This document shows, piece by piece, positions 25,338 through 36,781 of a DNA stretch of 64,000 nt. The position numbers and the translations under genes are program-made. The stretch is taken from NCBI RefSeq assembly GCF_947623445.1, contig NC_135240.1:20150001-20214000 (forward strand), in the 5' to 3' direction. This DNA is from Clavelina lepadiformis. Lineage: Eukaryota > Chordata > Ascidiacea > Aplousobranchia > Clavelinidae. Numbering within the stretch: position 1 is the stretch's first letter; each line of letters opens with the position of its first letter. The notes below the pieces were generated by a model that saw only the letters and a program-made list of their open reading frames with translations, did not search any database and was not told the origin of the DNA.

Positions 25338-27286
25338 GAGATTCTCATTCAACTGTGACTTGTGCGTAAAGCAGCAACCAGGGCATAGCCGCGCAACAGA
25401 GAGGTTTTATTTAAATTGCGTAATAATGAGAAACACGATAAACACTAAGCATGTTTGCCGAGATGCAACACCCGACCTTATAACCTGTATTTGATTAATT
25501 ATTGGTGATACAAAAGCAGTTAAGTTCGGAGTGTTACAAATTATACTGTATAGTGTACATTACACCGCGACATAAACTAATTCCTTTTCTGTGCTTGTAA
25601 ATATGTAAAACCTCAGAAAAATAACAGCAAAAAACAAAATATTGTTAAATAATAACAAAAATATTGCAATTTAGGGTTAATTCAGTCAACTGATTTCGTT
25701 TTAAGAATTTAATAAAAGAGTTTGGATAAAAACAATAGCATTAACAAATATCAAAAAAATTATTGCGAGAAGATATGTACATCTTAATTATATCAGAAGA
25801 AAGAAAAAAATTCGAAATATCTATTTCGGAATTTCTCGAGAAACATGTATGCTTTTATTCAATGGCTTGTTACTTTTGTTTTTACGAAAACACAGTTATA
25901 AAGATTATGTTCATTAGTATACTTAGCAGATTACGAGGCTTCAGCCAAACTTCATAATGTTTGCGCTATTCTTTTTTCAAACAAATACGTTGAACATTTT
26001 AAAGTTGGAACTGAACTTTCAACGTGTGTGCTTAGTATAACTCGCCTTCAGGGCTTGTTGCAAAGTAATCGTGGCAGCTTCAACCCTGTTTGATTTCAAG
26101 CAATGCTCAAACATAATGGACAAAAATTAAAGACAAGATTTTCGCAAGCTATGGAAAGTATAACCGGAGGGTAAAAACTATAACCCGACGGTACCAGCTT
26201 GTAAGCGTAATGCAAACAAAAATATGATGCTTGATAAAATAATTATGCGTTGATACTTTCATTTTCATACTTTTTATGTTCAGCTTTTGGTTTACAATAG
26301 CTCGAAAGGTTGTCAATTCTATTTGCTCAATTTATCAGCAATTACGTATATCTAACAGGCTACATTTGGCTTTTAACTTGCTTACAGCATGTGAGCAGAG
26401 ATGAAAAGTCAGCTACTCTATAATACCTAAAGTTCTCCTAAATACATCTTTAGACTATTTAACGTTGCATATAGGTTGCATCATTAGAAAAATAAATAAA
26501 TTACTTACGATGGCGGAATTGTTTAATTAAGAAATGGAATAATTCATACAGTAATAGATGCTTATAATAGCTCTTTATACACCTCTTACTTAACAAAAGC
26601 TTATGTAATCTTGAAATTCTTGCTTAACTGTTGTGTGAATCAGCAACACAGTGAAAGCAGAATTATATTGTTGGGAAAACGTGTGTCGCTCAGTTTTTAT
26701 AGCTAAGTTTTTTTTTCACACTGTACAGAGATTGTATAGACGCTAATTGCCTTTTTACTGTACTGAGCAGGAAAACTGTGCTGAATAGAATCGTTTCTTG
26801 AAGTTGTTTGCACTAATATTTAATGCATTTGGTCAGATTCGTTTGTTTCATAATTTCTCTTCTCTATATTTTTGCAGTTTTGTCATCAACTTTTCTGGAC
26901 AACATTTCTTTCGTGAATTATTATCGGTTTTGTTACACTCTATAAACTTTTGCAACGACATAGTTATTTATGATGAAACCTTTTAAAATTTTTATGTTGT
27001 AGGCAATTCAGGGACGTTAATGCGTTTTAGGCGTTTAACAATCGCACTTTTTTGTTTCAATTATAAATAACGCAGCTACAGCTTATGTGTAAATATTCTA
27101 CACCGCGCGTACCATCATAGATAGAAATCGGGAGATATCATAGAATGGCTTCGAAGCAAAGAAAAAAGCATTGGGCACATAGAAGCAATTCCAAAAGGCT
27201 GAGGGGATATCTTCGAAAAATAATTGATTAATATGTCGGTCACAGACCCAAAGCCTCGCCTGAGGTCAGACCAAACGCCTAACAGA
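25338..27286. other. Spacer between copies 2 and 3
   Basis: AT-rich intergenic DNA. No gene, clear repeat or RNA was recognised. Confidence 0.5.
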
Positions 27287-27288
27287 CC

Positions 27289-27296
27289 TATAAAAG
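27289..27296 (+). promoter_or_regulatory. TATA box and untranslated first exon of copy 3
   Basis: TATAAAAG is followed by a presumed noncoding exon ending GCACAAG|GTATGT (end 27373). The acceptor at 27750-27751 starts the ATG exon. Upstream and first-exon sequence is alignable with copy 4: ACCCAAAG, CAAAC, CATTCAGACGC and the GCAAG donor border all recur. Confidence 0.65.
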
Positions 27297-27762
27297 GCAT
27301 AAAGACGAAGAGTCAAATCATTCAGACGCAAGATCGCTTGAATATATAGGAAGGATCATACTGCTGGCACAAGGTATGTTCCACTAATGTTTCGTGCAAT
27401 TTATTTAGCTATTTTAGATCCTTTTTTGGTTTGTCAGGTTGTCGACACGCTGAGTTAAAAATCATTGTCGAGTTTACAGCGGGCACTAGTTTGTTTGAGA
27501 TTATCTTATTTGACTGTGATCGATTGGCATCAATAAGTCAAATAAGATCATAATTCTCAAAAATTTTATTTTGTAAGACGCTTTAAAAATGGAAATGCAA
27601 AGATATCCGTAAAAATATTCATAGGAATGCTATAGTTGCATTTCTGCCTGATGCGTTTCAGTTGAATCATAGGTTTCAGTTGGATCACATTCATCTAAGG
27701 CGTCATGACGATGACTGAAAGGATCTTATTTTAAGCATACTTTTTTGGCAGATCAGTATAAG

Positions 27763-30128
27763 ATGCTGAAAGCAATCGTATACATCACCTCCCTTCTTTC
27801 GGTCGGGCTGGTTTCAGCAATGGAGCCAAGAAAACTTTCTGATGAAGATATTGCTCGTTTAACAGAACTTGCCAACACCGTAGCGAGTGATACGAGAGAT
27901 AAAATTTATTCTCCAACATCGTTGAAAGTAGGACCTGGTAAGACATCTTGTATTTCGTTTGTTTTTTGATTGCAAGGCTTTTTTTTCTAAAATAGAATAA
28001 TGCGAAAATGCGAAAAAATGCGAAAATATTAGGACGCCCGGTATCAAAAAATACAAGCTACAAGATACAACATAACATTTGGTGTAATATCTGGTTTATT
28101 AAGCGTATTATTTGAAGTTTTAACGTTATAATACTTTATAAAGGAAAGTTTTAACACAAAAGGTTGAAATATTTAAAGTGTCCGGTGACAAGAAAAGCAT
28201 ATAAATTCACAAGAACTAAACACAGCAATCATCTCGTGTGCAGGGTGCATTCGACACACTGATTGCAAATCAACTTGGACATGCGAAGATATTCCCGCTG
28301 CTCTCAACGACGTCATGCGTTATACCACCCATGAAAACGACGTCATAAATCTAAGGAGAAAAGCCAAAATCGAAGGAAAAGAATGCATTAGGCCAATCGC
28401 TGAAGTATTGAACGCTCATCCAAAAGATGCCGTAGCAGACAGAATCGTGGAACTGATCAACAAACTCAACACGATAATGGAAAATGCAGACGTTGAAAAA
28501 TATCAACAAGTTTATCCCAATGTCTCTGAGATTCTGCAAGTTTCAGCGAAATACGAAGTCTCAAGTTTGTCGCTTGCAAGAGCATCGGGTGAGTTAAGAT
28601 GTAACGCATTTATAACTACCTCATAAAACCTTAACATCTTGGGTAAGCAAAAATTAATGACATCATTTTTATTTCAGAGGTGGCGCCCTACGATACTTTT
28701 TCCAACATTTTTCTGATTCTTGCACTCAGAGGTAACGATGGGGACGTTTCACTTGACGCAGAAACGCTCATTCTTCTTTCTCTCTTGCAAACACAACAAC
28801 CATCAGGATCAACAACGCCCGTTGATTTCGGCTCCAATATTTTCAACAATCCTATTCTATTGTTCCTCCTGCTTGGAGATAGTGGTGGTTCGTCCTCAAA
28901 TATCTTGCTTTTGCTTCTTCTTTCGCAAGGAGGAGGTGGTTTGTTTCCAACTTCCAATGTTCCCCGTCAAGGAGACGTTGCTTTCGGCTCGAATAACTTA
29001 CTATTGCCATTGATTCTTTTGACTGCTTTGGATGGTAGTGGTACAGGTAGTGATAACACATTACTTTTGCTTTTCCTGACGAGTGGAGGCTTTGGAGGAG
29101 CTGGCACAGGAACTGGGACTGGAATTGAATCTCTGCTTCCGATTCTTTTACTTTCTGATAGCGACATTCTTAACGGCGATGATAACTTGCTTTTGCTTTT
29201 GTTGCTCTCTGGAGGTTTAGGAGGTGGAACTGGAGGCGGGATAGAATCCATTTTGCCTCTCCTTCTCTTGTCAAACTCCTCACTTGGCGGTGGTTTAGGC
29301 GGCGACGACAACCTTTTGTTGTTATTATTGCTCAGCGGAGGTTTAGGAGGAGGAGGAGGAGGATATGGCACAGGAACTGGAACTGGAATTGAATCTCTTC
29401 TTCCGATTCTTTTACTTTCTGGTGACGGTGGTTTAGGCGGCGGCGACGACAACCTTTTGTTGTTATTATTGCTTAGCGGTGGTTTAGGAGGGGGTGCTGG
29501 CACAGGGGGAATAGAGTCAATTCTTCCACTTCTGCTTTTGTCAAACTCTTCACTTGGCGGTGGTTTAGGCGGCGACGACAACCTTTTGTTGTTATTATTG
29601 CTCAGCGGTGGTTTAGGAGGGGGTGCTGGCACAGGAGGTATAGAGTCTATTCTTCCACTTCTGCTTTTGTCAAACTCCTCACTTGGCGGTGGTTTAGGCG
29701 GCGGCGACGACAACCTTTTGTTGTTATTATTGCTTAGCGGTGGTTTAGGTGGAGGAGGAGGATATGGCACAGGAACTGGAACTGGAACCGGGGGAATAGA
29801 TCCTTTGCTTTTAATCCTTTTACTTGGTGACGGTCTTGGATCAGGCACCAATGATCTTTTACCAATTCTTCTCCTTAGTGGTGGACTTGGAGGTGGTTCA
29901 GGTATGTATCTCTGATAAGTCCCAATACATATTATTTTACTTATATATTCATTTATAAATATATTTATTTATTAATGCAAATGTTACATTTTAGGAGATA
30001 TCAACTCAATATTGCCACTTCTCCTCATCACTCAATCCGGTGACAACGATATTCTTCCTTTGCTCTTCCTTACCGGCTTTTTCCAGAGCACACCTGTCGG
30101 CCAAGATCCATTTGCAATTCAAGGATAA
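27763..30128 (+). CDS. Secreted Leu/Gly repeat protein, copy 3
   Basis: Exons 27763-27937, 28244-28588, 28678-29901 and 29995-30128 join in frame to 625 residues with phase-1 introns. The last exon has a TTAGGAG double acceptor, so it may start at 29998 and lose one residue. The signal peptide (MLKAIVYITSLLSVGLVSA) precedes KLSDEDIARLTELANTVASD. The four-Cys domain reads CIRHTDC...WTC...GKECIRP. The repeat exon is the longest in the array, with near-identical units built of [28 protein letters not shown] and GGGLGGDD. The protein ends in Gly. It is very close to copy 4 in coding exons, promoter and 3' UTR, so the two are a recent duplicate pair. Function is unknown; secretion is supported. 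Confidence 0.88.
29076..29892 (+). repeat. Internal tandem repeats of the copy 3 repeat exon
   Basis: Units of roughly 120 nt recur with near-identical DNA. For example, TCACTTGGCGGTGGTTTAGG and CCTTTTGTTGTTATTATTGC each return several times between 29280 and 29740. Identity at silent sites implies recent unit duplication or conversion. Confidence 0.8.
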
Positions 30129-30316
30129 TTAAGATAGTCTCCAAATACTTTTTAACTGCAGCCAACATAAGAATCTTTCCGCATATGTTCGATGTTATTT
30201 AAATATTTTCTTTTGTACTTTAAACTCATTTTTTTCTGTCTTCCATACTTTTGTGTGCCACTTATTCATTTACAATTACTTTCTACTTGCAAATATTCTG
30301 CATTTTGGATAAAGGT

Positions 30317-30382
30317 CGAAACCCCGACCGGGTAGGTACGATGCTTTACTTGACAGTTATGTCACGTAAGCGGAGGGATGCG
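30317..30382 (+). ncRNA. Conserved 3' UTR structured RNA element, copy 3
   Basis: CGAAACCCC, ACC-GGGTA-GGT, ACGATG, a long P3 and CGGAGGGATGCG. P3 pairs GCTT with AAGC and TGACA with TGTCA around GTTA, a stronger hairpin than in copy 1 with different bases. Confidence 0.8.
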
Positions 30383-30483
30383 ACAACCAAACGCAGTTGC
30401 GAAATTCTATCAATAACTAAGTAACCAAAAATATTGCGAATTCTGTACTTTTTAAAACATGGAATTTTGCGTGTTGTTTTTTC

Positions 30484-30489
30484 ATTAAA
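30484..30489 (+). terminator. Probable polyadenylation signal ATTAAA, copy 3
   Basis: The common variant ATTAAA lies about 100 nt after the RNA element. No AATAAA was seen at the expected place. Confidence 0.4.
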
Positions 30490-31979
30490 TGCATACAAAA
30501 ATGTTTGGTGTTTGTTTTCAAAGCAATCCAGTATTTTTACTGACTTTGGTTTCTACACTCTAGTCTACATAAACTTTATAGAGTAAGTACTATCAGCAAG
30601 TCCTTATGGAGTAAGGGTTATATCGTGCATCTGTACTTTTAAACGCAAGGGTACAATATATGTTATAAAATATAATGTATGTGAATATAGGCCCTACCTC
30701 TTTCATAAGTTAAGTCATTATACTTAATTCAATGCTTTAAACAGTATAGGATAGGATGTCAGCTTTCTATGGTTATACTTTTACATAACTGAAATAAATT
30801 TCTTTCGGAAAGCTTTTACGTAGTTTAATGTAGACTATATATTCGAAAGTTATTCAAAACTTGCGCAGATTAAAAAATCTAACTTTCTTCTTCTCAATAT
30901 TTTTAGCAGTTAATGTCTCTTTCAGTTTATAAATTTTTTTTTATGGTATGTATAAACTCTTGGAGAACGATGGATGGTTGATTTAAACAAATAATGATCA
31001 ATATCCACAAAATTTTGCTGGAGTAATTTCGTATTTCGGTAAGTAAAAGTCAGCTGAACTCGAAGTTTTTTCATTCTTTTCAAAAGCATCAGTTAAAACG
31101 TTTTGCATGTTAGGTTTTCACTTTTCACTTTTCAATTTGAAAGCAGTTTGAATTTAACATAAACTTACAGCAAAATGAATCATGCCTGGTCGGCCATTGC
31201 TAAAGTTTTGCGTTTTTTTACTTCGTGGTTGGCAGAAAACGGCAATGCTCTACATACATTTTTATCGGATGATAATACCACAATACATAGAAATGACAGC
31301 ATGTTGATAGATAACTGCAGCTACCTGCTTTCGTGTATGGAGTATAGACTATAATGATGATAACGTTGGTCTACTTTTAGCTCTTAGGTATGTTTGAGAG
31401 TGCGATGTCTTGTAAATTGGTCAGGTTGTAGTCTCACACAAACCTGACTTCAACAATAACTAAGGTTTTTAAAAATGGGGCTTAATCTCAAACTGAATTG
31501 TTAAAGATTAGTTTTTATTAGATCAGAAAATATTTTGATTTACTTAATTTTTATATTTTTTCCACTTATGTATAAAATTGATTTTTGGTTTGTGCTGGTT
31601 GACCTAATAGAGCAAAATTAGTGCAGAAAGACAGAAAAAGAATCGGTTTAATGAAAACTGCAACTGTCTAGCATTGTACAGTTCCAAGAGTATACTTTAA
31701 AGACTTTCTTAATGTCTTATTCAAATGTTGATTTAAATGTTAATTTAAAGTTAAACGCTTAAGAAGTGAAAAGAAATCTGGAAAAAATTATAAATAAATA
31801 ACGATAAAAAGCCTAAAGTGTAATGCTTAATCGTGCTGTGCGACTGGTTTCAACAATTTGGCTTGAAAAAAAAACAATTAAATTTTGGCATTGTGAAAAT
31901 GAAAAAGTATAAAACTGTATGAACAGAAACTATTAAAGGGGACTTCGAGTGAGCTTACTTTTATCGAACATCTCAACCT
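30490..31979. other. Spacer after copy 3
   Basis: AT-rich intergenic DNA. Nothing was recognised. Confidence 0.45.
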
Positions 31980-33010
31980 CCAATATACGAGCCTTGTTAT
32001 CCTCCTCAGAGAGACCCACTACTGCAAGACTTCTTCTTTTACCGCTCTTTTGTTCTTATCTCTAGAAGCTCCACTACCAATAAAGCAGCCTTTACTCTTT
32101 TGGTAAAGCTGCCAGGATGTAAAAATTGTAGAAAGTTACGGAGAAAAATATTTCTGGTAATTTTTTCCAGATGAGTTCGTCGTTGCCCTTCAGTAAACAA
32201 AGTCAAGCAAGGTTCCCGGTCCAGACAACATCTTCTCCATGTTGATCTTTCCAACCAGTTTTGACAGCGTAGCTTTCTGCTGTTCTGCTTACGACACCGC
32301 AAAATCTCTTACATCTGGAGAGGAGCCCCTGCATTCGCGACCCCAAATCCTCAGAAACCGGTAAGGGAACCAAAGAGCTATCTTCTTACATTTCTCTTCT
32401 CACCACCCTCACGATCCTCGAACGCCTTACATTCACCGGTGTCGAACTGATAACCTCCAACTCCCGAGAGCAGACTGGATTTTGACGCCGAAAGCGAACC
32501 GTAAATCAAACCACTTTTATGACACATGAAATTGAGGTCAGCTCTGCGTCTACAAGCAAAATGCCAGCGCTGTATTTTTAGACCTTGAAGTTCTTTTTAG
32601 ACCTTGACCATTAGAGCACCTGCTCACCTGCTTCCAGGCAAGAAAGTGGTGAAATGTTGAAGCATGGTGAAACGGAGTCATCCCACGAGCCTACGAATAA
32701 CACCAAGACACCCATTAACCATACCCGTAGATATCAATGCGGGTCGTAAACAGAATGGAACGAGGAGTAACAGAAACCTCTGCTTGACTTTGCAATATTA
32801 TCTTCAACGCCGCTTCCCACCAAGCCAAAATTTTGTTATCCACGATGGACTCGATACAACTTAACCGCCTGCAAACTGGCGTCGGGCGTTTCCGCTCATG
32901 TCTGTAGAAATAGGGAATGGTAAACTTTGCTGCTTGTGAACGTGGCGTGGAAGAATAACAGACCAAGCTATATCTGACTGCACTCAATTCTAATCTTCTC
33001 ACGAAATACA
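31980..33010 (+). mobile_element. Decayed non-LTR retrotransposon (LINE) fragment
   Basis: Less AT-rich than its surroundings. Plus-strand frames contain broken pieces of a reverse transcriptase and its C-terminal region. SKVPGPDNIFSMLI (near 32200) matches the KxPGPDxI motif. ERLTFTGVELI...REQTGF (near 32420-32480) matches the LERLI...QAGFR region. Near 32840, RLQTGVGRFRS...ACERGVEEQT matches the Cys-rich tail of Jockey/I/CR1-type proteins. The pieces sit in different frames with stops between them, so the copy is dead. The family within LINEs cannot be fixed by eye. Confidence 0.65.
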
Positions 33011-35624
33011 TAATCTAAAAGTTTTATTTGACAGTACAACCCAGTATAGTTGCTTAAATCGTGCCTCTACAATACATCTAGTCCGGGTAGACGAACGACA
33101 TCTCGCTTATACGACGACGAATGCTGTCATGAAAGCCACGATGATAGCAAGTTTAATATGCGAGTTTAACTGTATTGTGCTGTTTAGATTGTTTACCTTT
33201 AAAATTGCAATACTTATGCATGCTTTAACTACAATTATAATTGTTATTTATCAATTACTTTATATCATTATTTTGTAAGAAAGATCAAAAATACGTTACG
33301 AATTTTCAAGACTTATTAATCTTGTATGCCCATCATTACCCATTGACAAGTTTGTTGTAGCCTTGCCAGTTTCGGCTTTGTTAACGTAATAGTGAATTTG
33401 AGGAATTGCAGAAAAGTTTGCAAAACTTTGAATTTACTTTAGTTTTGATGACGTCAGTAAAGCAGTAAATAAAATAAAAATTTCTACTCTCCGTTCAAGT
33501 TTTTTGACGTATAGAACAACAAAGATGTAGGTCTCAGCCTTTTAGCTATACCGGTCTCAAATCGCCCAAGGGAAGGTATAGCTTATGGTTTTGTAATCAA
33601 AAGTTTAAAAAATCTATCTACTACATTTTCTGCGGCAGAGAGCTTAAGCAGTTTTCAAAATATGCATTTTTCTTGATACACACAAAACTTTTATCTTCCG
33701 TAAATGGCAATGTTTTTGATAAAACAATATTGGCCTTTAAATTAATTATTTAACGCGTGGAATCAAAATATGAGGGAAAAACGAAGCATTTCACACTTTT
33801 TACAAACGCCCATAAACTCGTATACCTGTTTTATGCATATGTTCAATTGTTCCTACAACTATTACAACAATTAGCCTATATCCATTGTAATTAAAGTACC
33901 TCAAAAATCGTACTTAATAAACAAATTATGCATTCACATAGAAATAAAATAGGCTTAATAGGCCTATACACTGTGCTATCACTATATAGTATATATAATT
34001 AACAATAGCTCCACAGCACCATGAGCAGCACCTTTATAACTGTAAATGAATTTACGCGTGACTAATATATAATTTTGTAAATAAACCAGATAAAGTGTCA
34101 AATTTGTTCAAAATTAAAAATATTAATTCTTGGTCCAACACAAATTACTATTTCCATGTGTATAGTAAAATAAAGTTACATAACTAAAAAATTTTTAAAT
34201 AGGAAACTCACGGATGACGGATCCATTGCTGATGAAAAGCAAAGTTTTAAAACTAGACATAAATTTTATTTATTTATCTTACAAATTTGGAGATAAATTA
34301 ATTCATGTTTTCTTTAAATCCAAGTATTGGAAAAGTAATAATATATTTCGTATTTCCCTCCCAAAAAAAATAACTTAAACGCTATGACGCTTTACGTCTG
34401 AAAATAACTTTTTCTCCGTATAAGTATAGTCCATGCAGCCTGTTGTTAAACATAAGCGATTATGTTAAGAAAAAAAGGTATACAAGAAGTTGATTTTAGC
34501 TATAAACTTAGGAGTTTTATTACGATTAAATTTTGATTTGGTTAAGTTTCGAATATATGTTATAACATTTTAGCATAAAAAGTACGGGTTTTCCGCTAAA
34601 TACTGTATAGTGGCCATTTTTACGATATCTCGCCTTTGGTTTCTGTCATATGCTATACCATGCATGTTTCGTTGAGTAACTTCTTCCCCAATTAAATAAA
34701 AAAGTTTTTTTAGCTACACAGTAAATTATCAAATAGGGTGTGTTATATTTTTCATGACATCTATGCTGCTGTGTTTGCGTTAAACGAATGGTTTTTAATC
34801 TTATTTAATAAAGATCTTGCATTTTCAACGTTATTGTTGAACAATGAGCATAGCCAGGCGTTGATTATTTCAAAACTCTTTTTAAAGCAAATGTAAACTA
34901 AGCTTTTGCAAGTAAATTAAAAAGCATGACGTGTTATGTAAAAACATGTTTACCTGAAGTGAACTTTTTATAAGTGTAATGTAACATATAGTACCGCCGT
35001 ATTATAGTACCGAATTACTGTACCATGGTTCTTTTTCAGTACAAGTATTTTGGGGGAAATGTAGCTTATACCGAATCTCCATGCGGAATTACTTTTTTAA
35101 ACATTTCTAATCGGTCCCGGTACTCGTTACTTTTAAAGTGGTTATTTCAAGGTTTTGAGAATTATGTTTTTCACACGTTCATTTTAATTAAACCTAAATG
35201 CCAATTTAAGCGTTTGCTGCCCTTTTTTAAATCTATAAATAGCTAACAAATTCGCAAAAAGTGAAGTCAAACTTGTTTTTACCTGGAGTAACCTCTATAT
35301 CGGGGCCATAATAGAGGCAAAGATGCAAGATCTTCTTTACAAAAAGTACTGGTATACCGAGTATACCGACAGAGTACCGTACTACGTTTTTGAAACAGTG
35401 GTATACCTTTGGTATGTACATTTCTTGCCAAGTAGCGGTACCGGTACCGTTACCGACGGTACTTTCAAAGTACCTTCTGCCGCCTATTGATATAGGTTTA
35501 TTACAAAATTCTACTTTTCGTTAAATAGTTCAATCATTTATAAACAAAATGCAGCAGCTGTTGATATTTATCAAGATTTTACTTTACATAAGCTCCAAAA
35601 TTCTTACATAACTGTGCTATGAAC
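33011..35624. other. Spacer between the LINE and copy 4
   Basis: AT-rich DNA without a supported gene. From about 34980 to 35480 it holds many GTACC/GGTAC palindromic motifs, listed separately. Confidence 0.45.
34980..35480. repeat. GTACC/GGTAC-rich palindromic tract
   Basis: The left edge carries TAGTACCGCCGTATTATAGT then ACCGAATTACTGTACC. The right edge carries AGTACTGGTATACCGAGTAT and GGTACCGGTACCGTTACCGA. The dense inverted motifs at both ends suggest a decayed fold-back or terminal-inverted-repeat element of about 500 bp. No coding part was recognised. Confidence 0.3.
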
Positions 35625-35740
35625 CAGCATGGTGGGGAGAGCAGTTTATCCTGCTATATAAAAAGCTTGGGTTTCAAGTCCTCAGGCAAGTCTTTTTGCA
35701 GCGTTTAGGGCATGGCACGACATTCGCCCTTCCACACAAG
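35625..35740 (+). repeat. tRNA-derived SINE-like sequence
   Basis: GTGGGGAGAGCAGTTTATCC at 35632 resembles a tRNA D-arm/A-box. GGTTTCAAGTCC at 35670 matches a B box (GGTTCRANTCC) at tRNA-like spacing. The anticodon arm is degenerate, so it is not a functional tRNA. Confidence 0.4.
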
Positions 35741-36385
35741 AAAAAGTTTCTGCTAAGGCAGAGAGCTGCTCGACTTGACTGTACCGAATTATGCAAACAT
35801 TTGATCCTTCGCTGTCGCCTTGTGATTTTTTTGCTCTACGTTATCTACCAGTAAAAGTAAATTACCGAATTTTCTTAGTAGACTTTTGGCAGTTAAATAC
35901 ATTCATTTTACGGTATATCATCATCACCGTCATTAAGAATTAAATTACCAATAAAAATTTGCTTTCAGTTTTCTGTTGTAAGTTAAACCAAGGTAATGAT
36001 ATTACTACCTGCTGTAAAATATTTTCTTATGATAAGCAAACGAATATTGATGCAATTTATCACATTGTGTCTCTATATATTACCCTTCGACAATGTCAAA
36101 AAATACACCAAAGTCCACATTTCAAATACATAGTTCACCTAAATAATGTTCAGGAATTAAATTTGGTGCTAAAATATATGTGACTAAATCTTAGGTCTGT
36201 ATACTTCACTATTAACCCACGCGTTTCTCGTTTGCCTATACACCGCCGGCACCAGAAAAAAGGAAAACATTGAGCCTGCAAAATCATTTTTTAATGCGTT
36301 AAAAAAGGCCCAAAAAAAACTTGGCTGGTATCTCCATCACTTACCCAAAGCTACGCCTGGGGACACGTCAAACACCTTAGAAGTC

Positions 36386-36393
36386 TATAAAAT
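36386..36393 (+). promoter_or_regulatory. TATA box and untranslated first exon of copy 4
   Basis: TATAAAAT is followed by a presumed noncoding exon ending GGTGCAAG|GTATAC (end 36470). The acceptor TTTGCAG near 36769 starts the ATG exon. The sequence aligns with the copy 3 promoter. Confidence 0.65.
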
Positions 36394-36781
36394 GTATGAA
36401 GAGAAAGGTTCAAACCATTCAGACGCCTGAGCGCTTGAGGGGACCAGAGAAGATTTATCATTGGTGCAAGGTATACACCCATAAGATGATAATATAATGA
36501 TAGTCTTTTTGTCTTTTACTGGAAGCACGTCGTTATAAGATTGTCGATGTGCTCCATTGAACTACATTTAACAGCGTTTGCAAGTTAGCAGCGAGTGCTG
36601 CGTAAAATATTTAATAGAAACAAGTACAAAATTTATAAAGTATAAACTGGTTGGTAATGTTGGTAATGTTTGGTGTATTGCCCTGCTGTATCAGTTACTT
36701 TCAAACCTTAACGGCCCAATGAGTTTATATGTGCGTGAGAGAGCTTTCAATATATACTCGTTTTTGCAGTTCAGACAAACG

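Noticed and set aside
29076-29892. CRISPR array
   Set aside because: The repeats are coding, tandem without unique spacers, and lie in a eukaryotic exon.
35632-35690. tRNA gene
   Set aside because: A- and B-box-like parts are present, but the stems do not close well and the anticodon arm is degenerate. A SINE-like origin is more likely.
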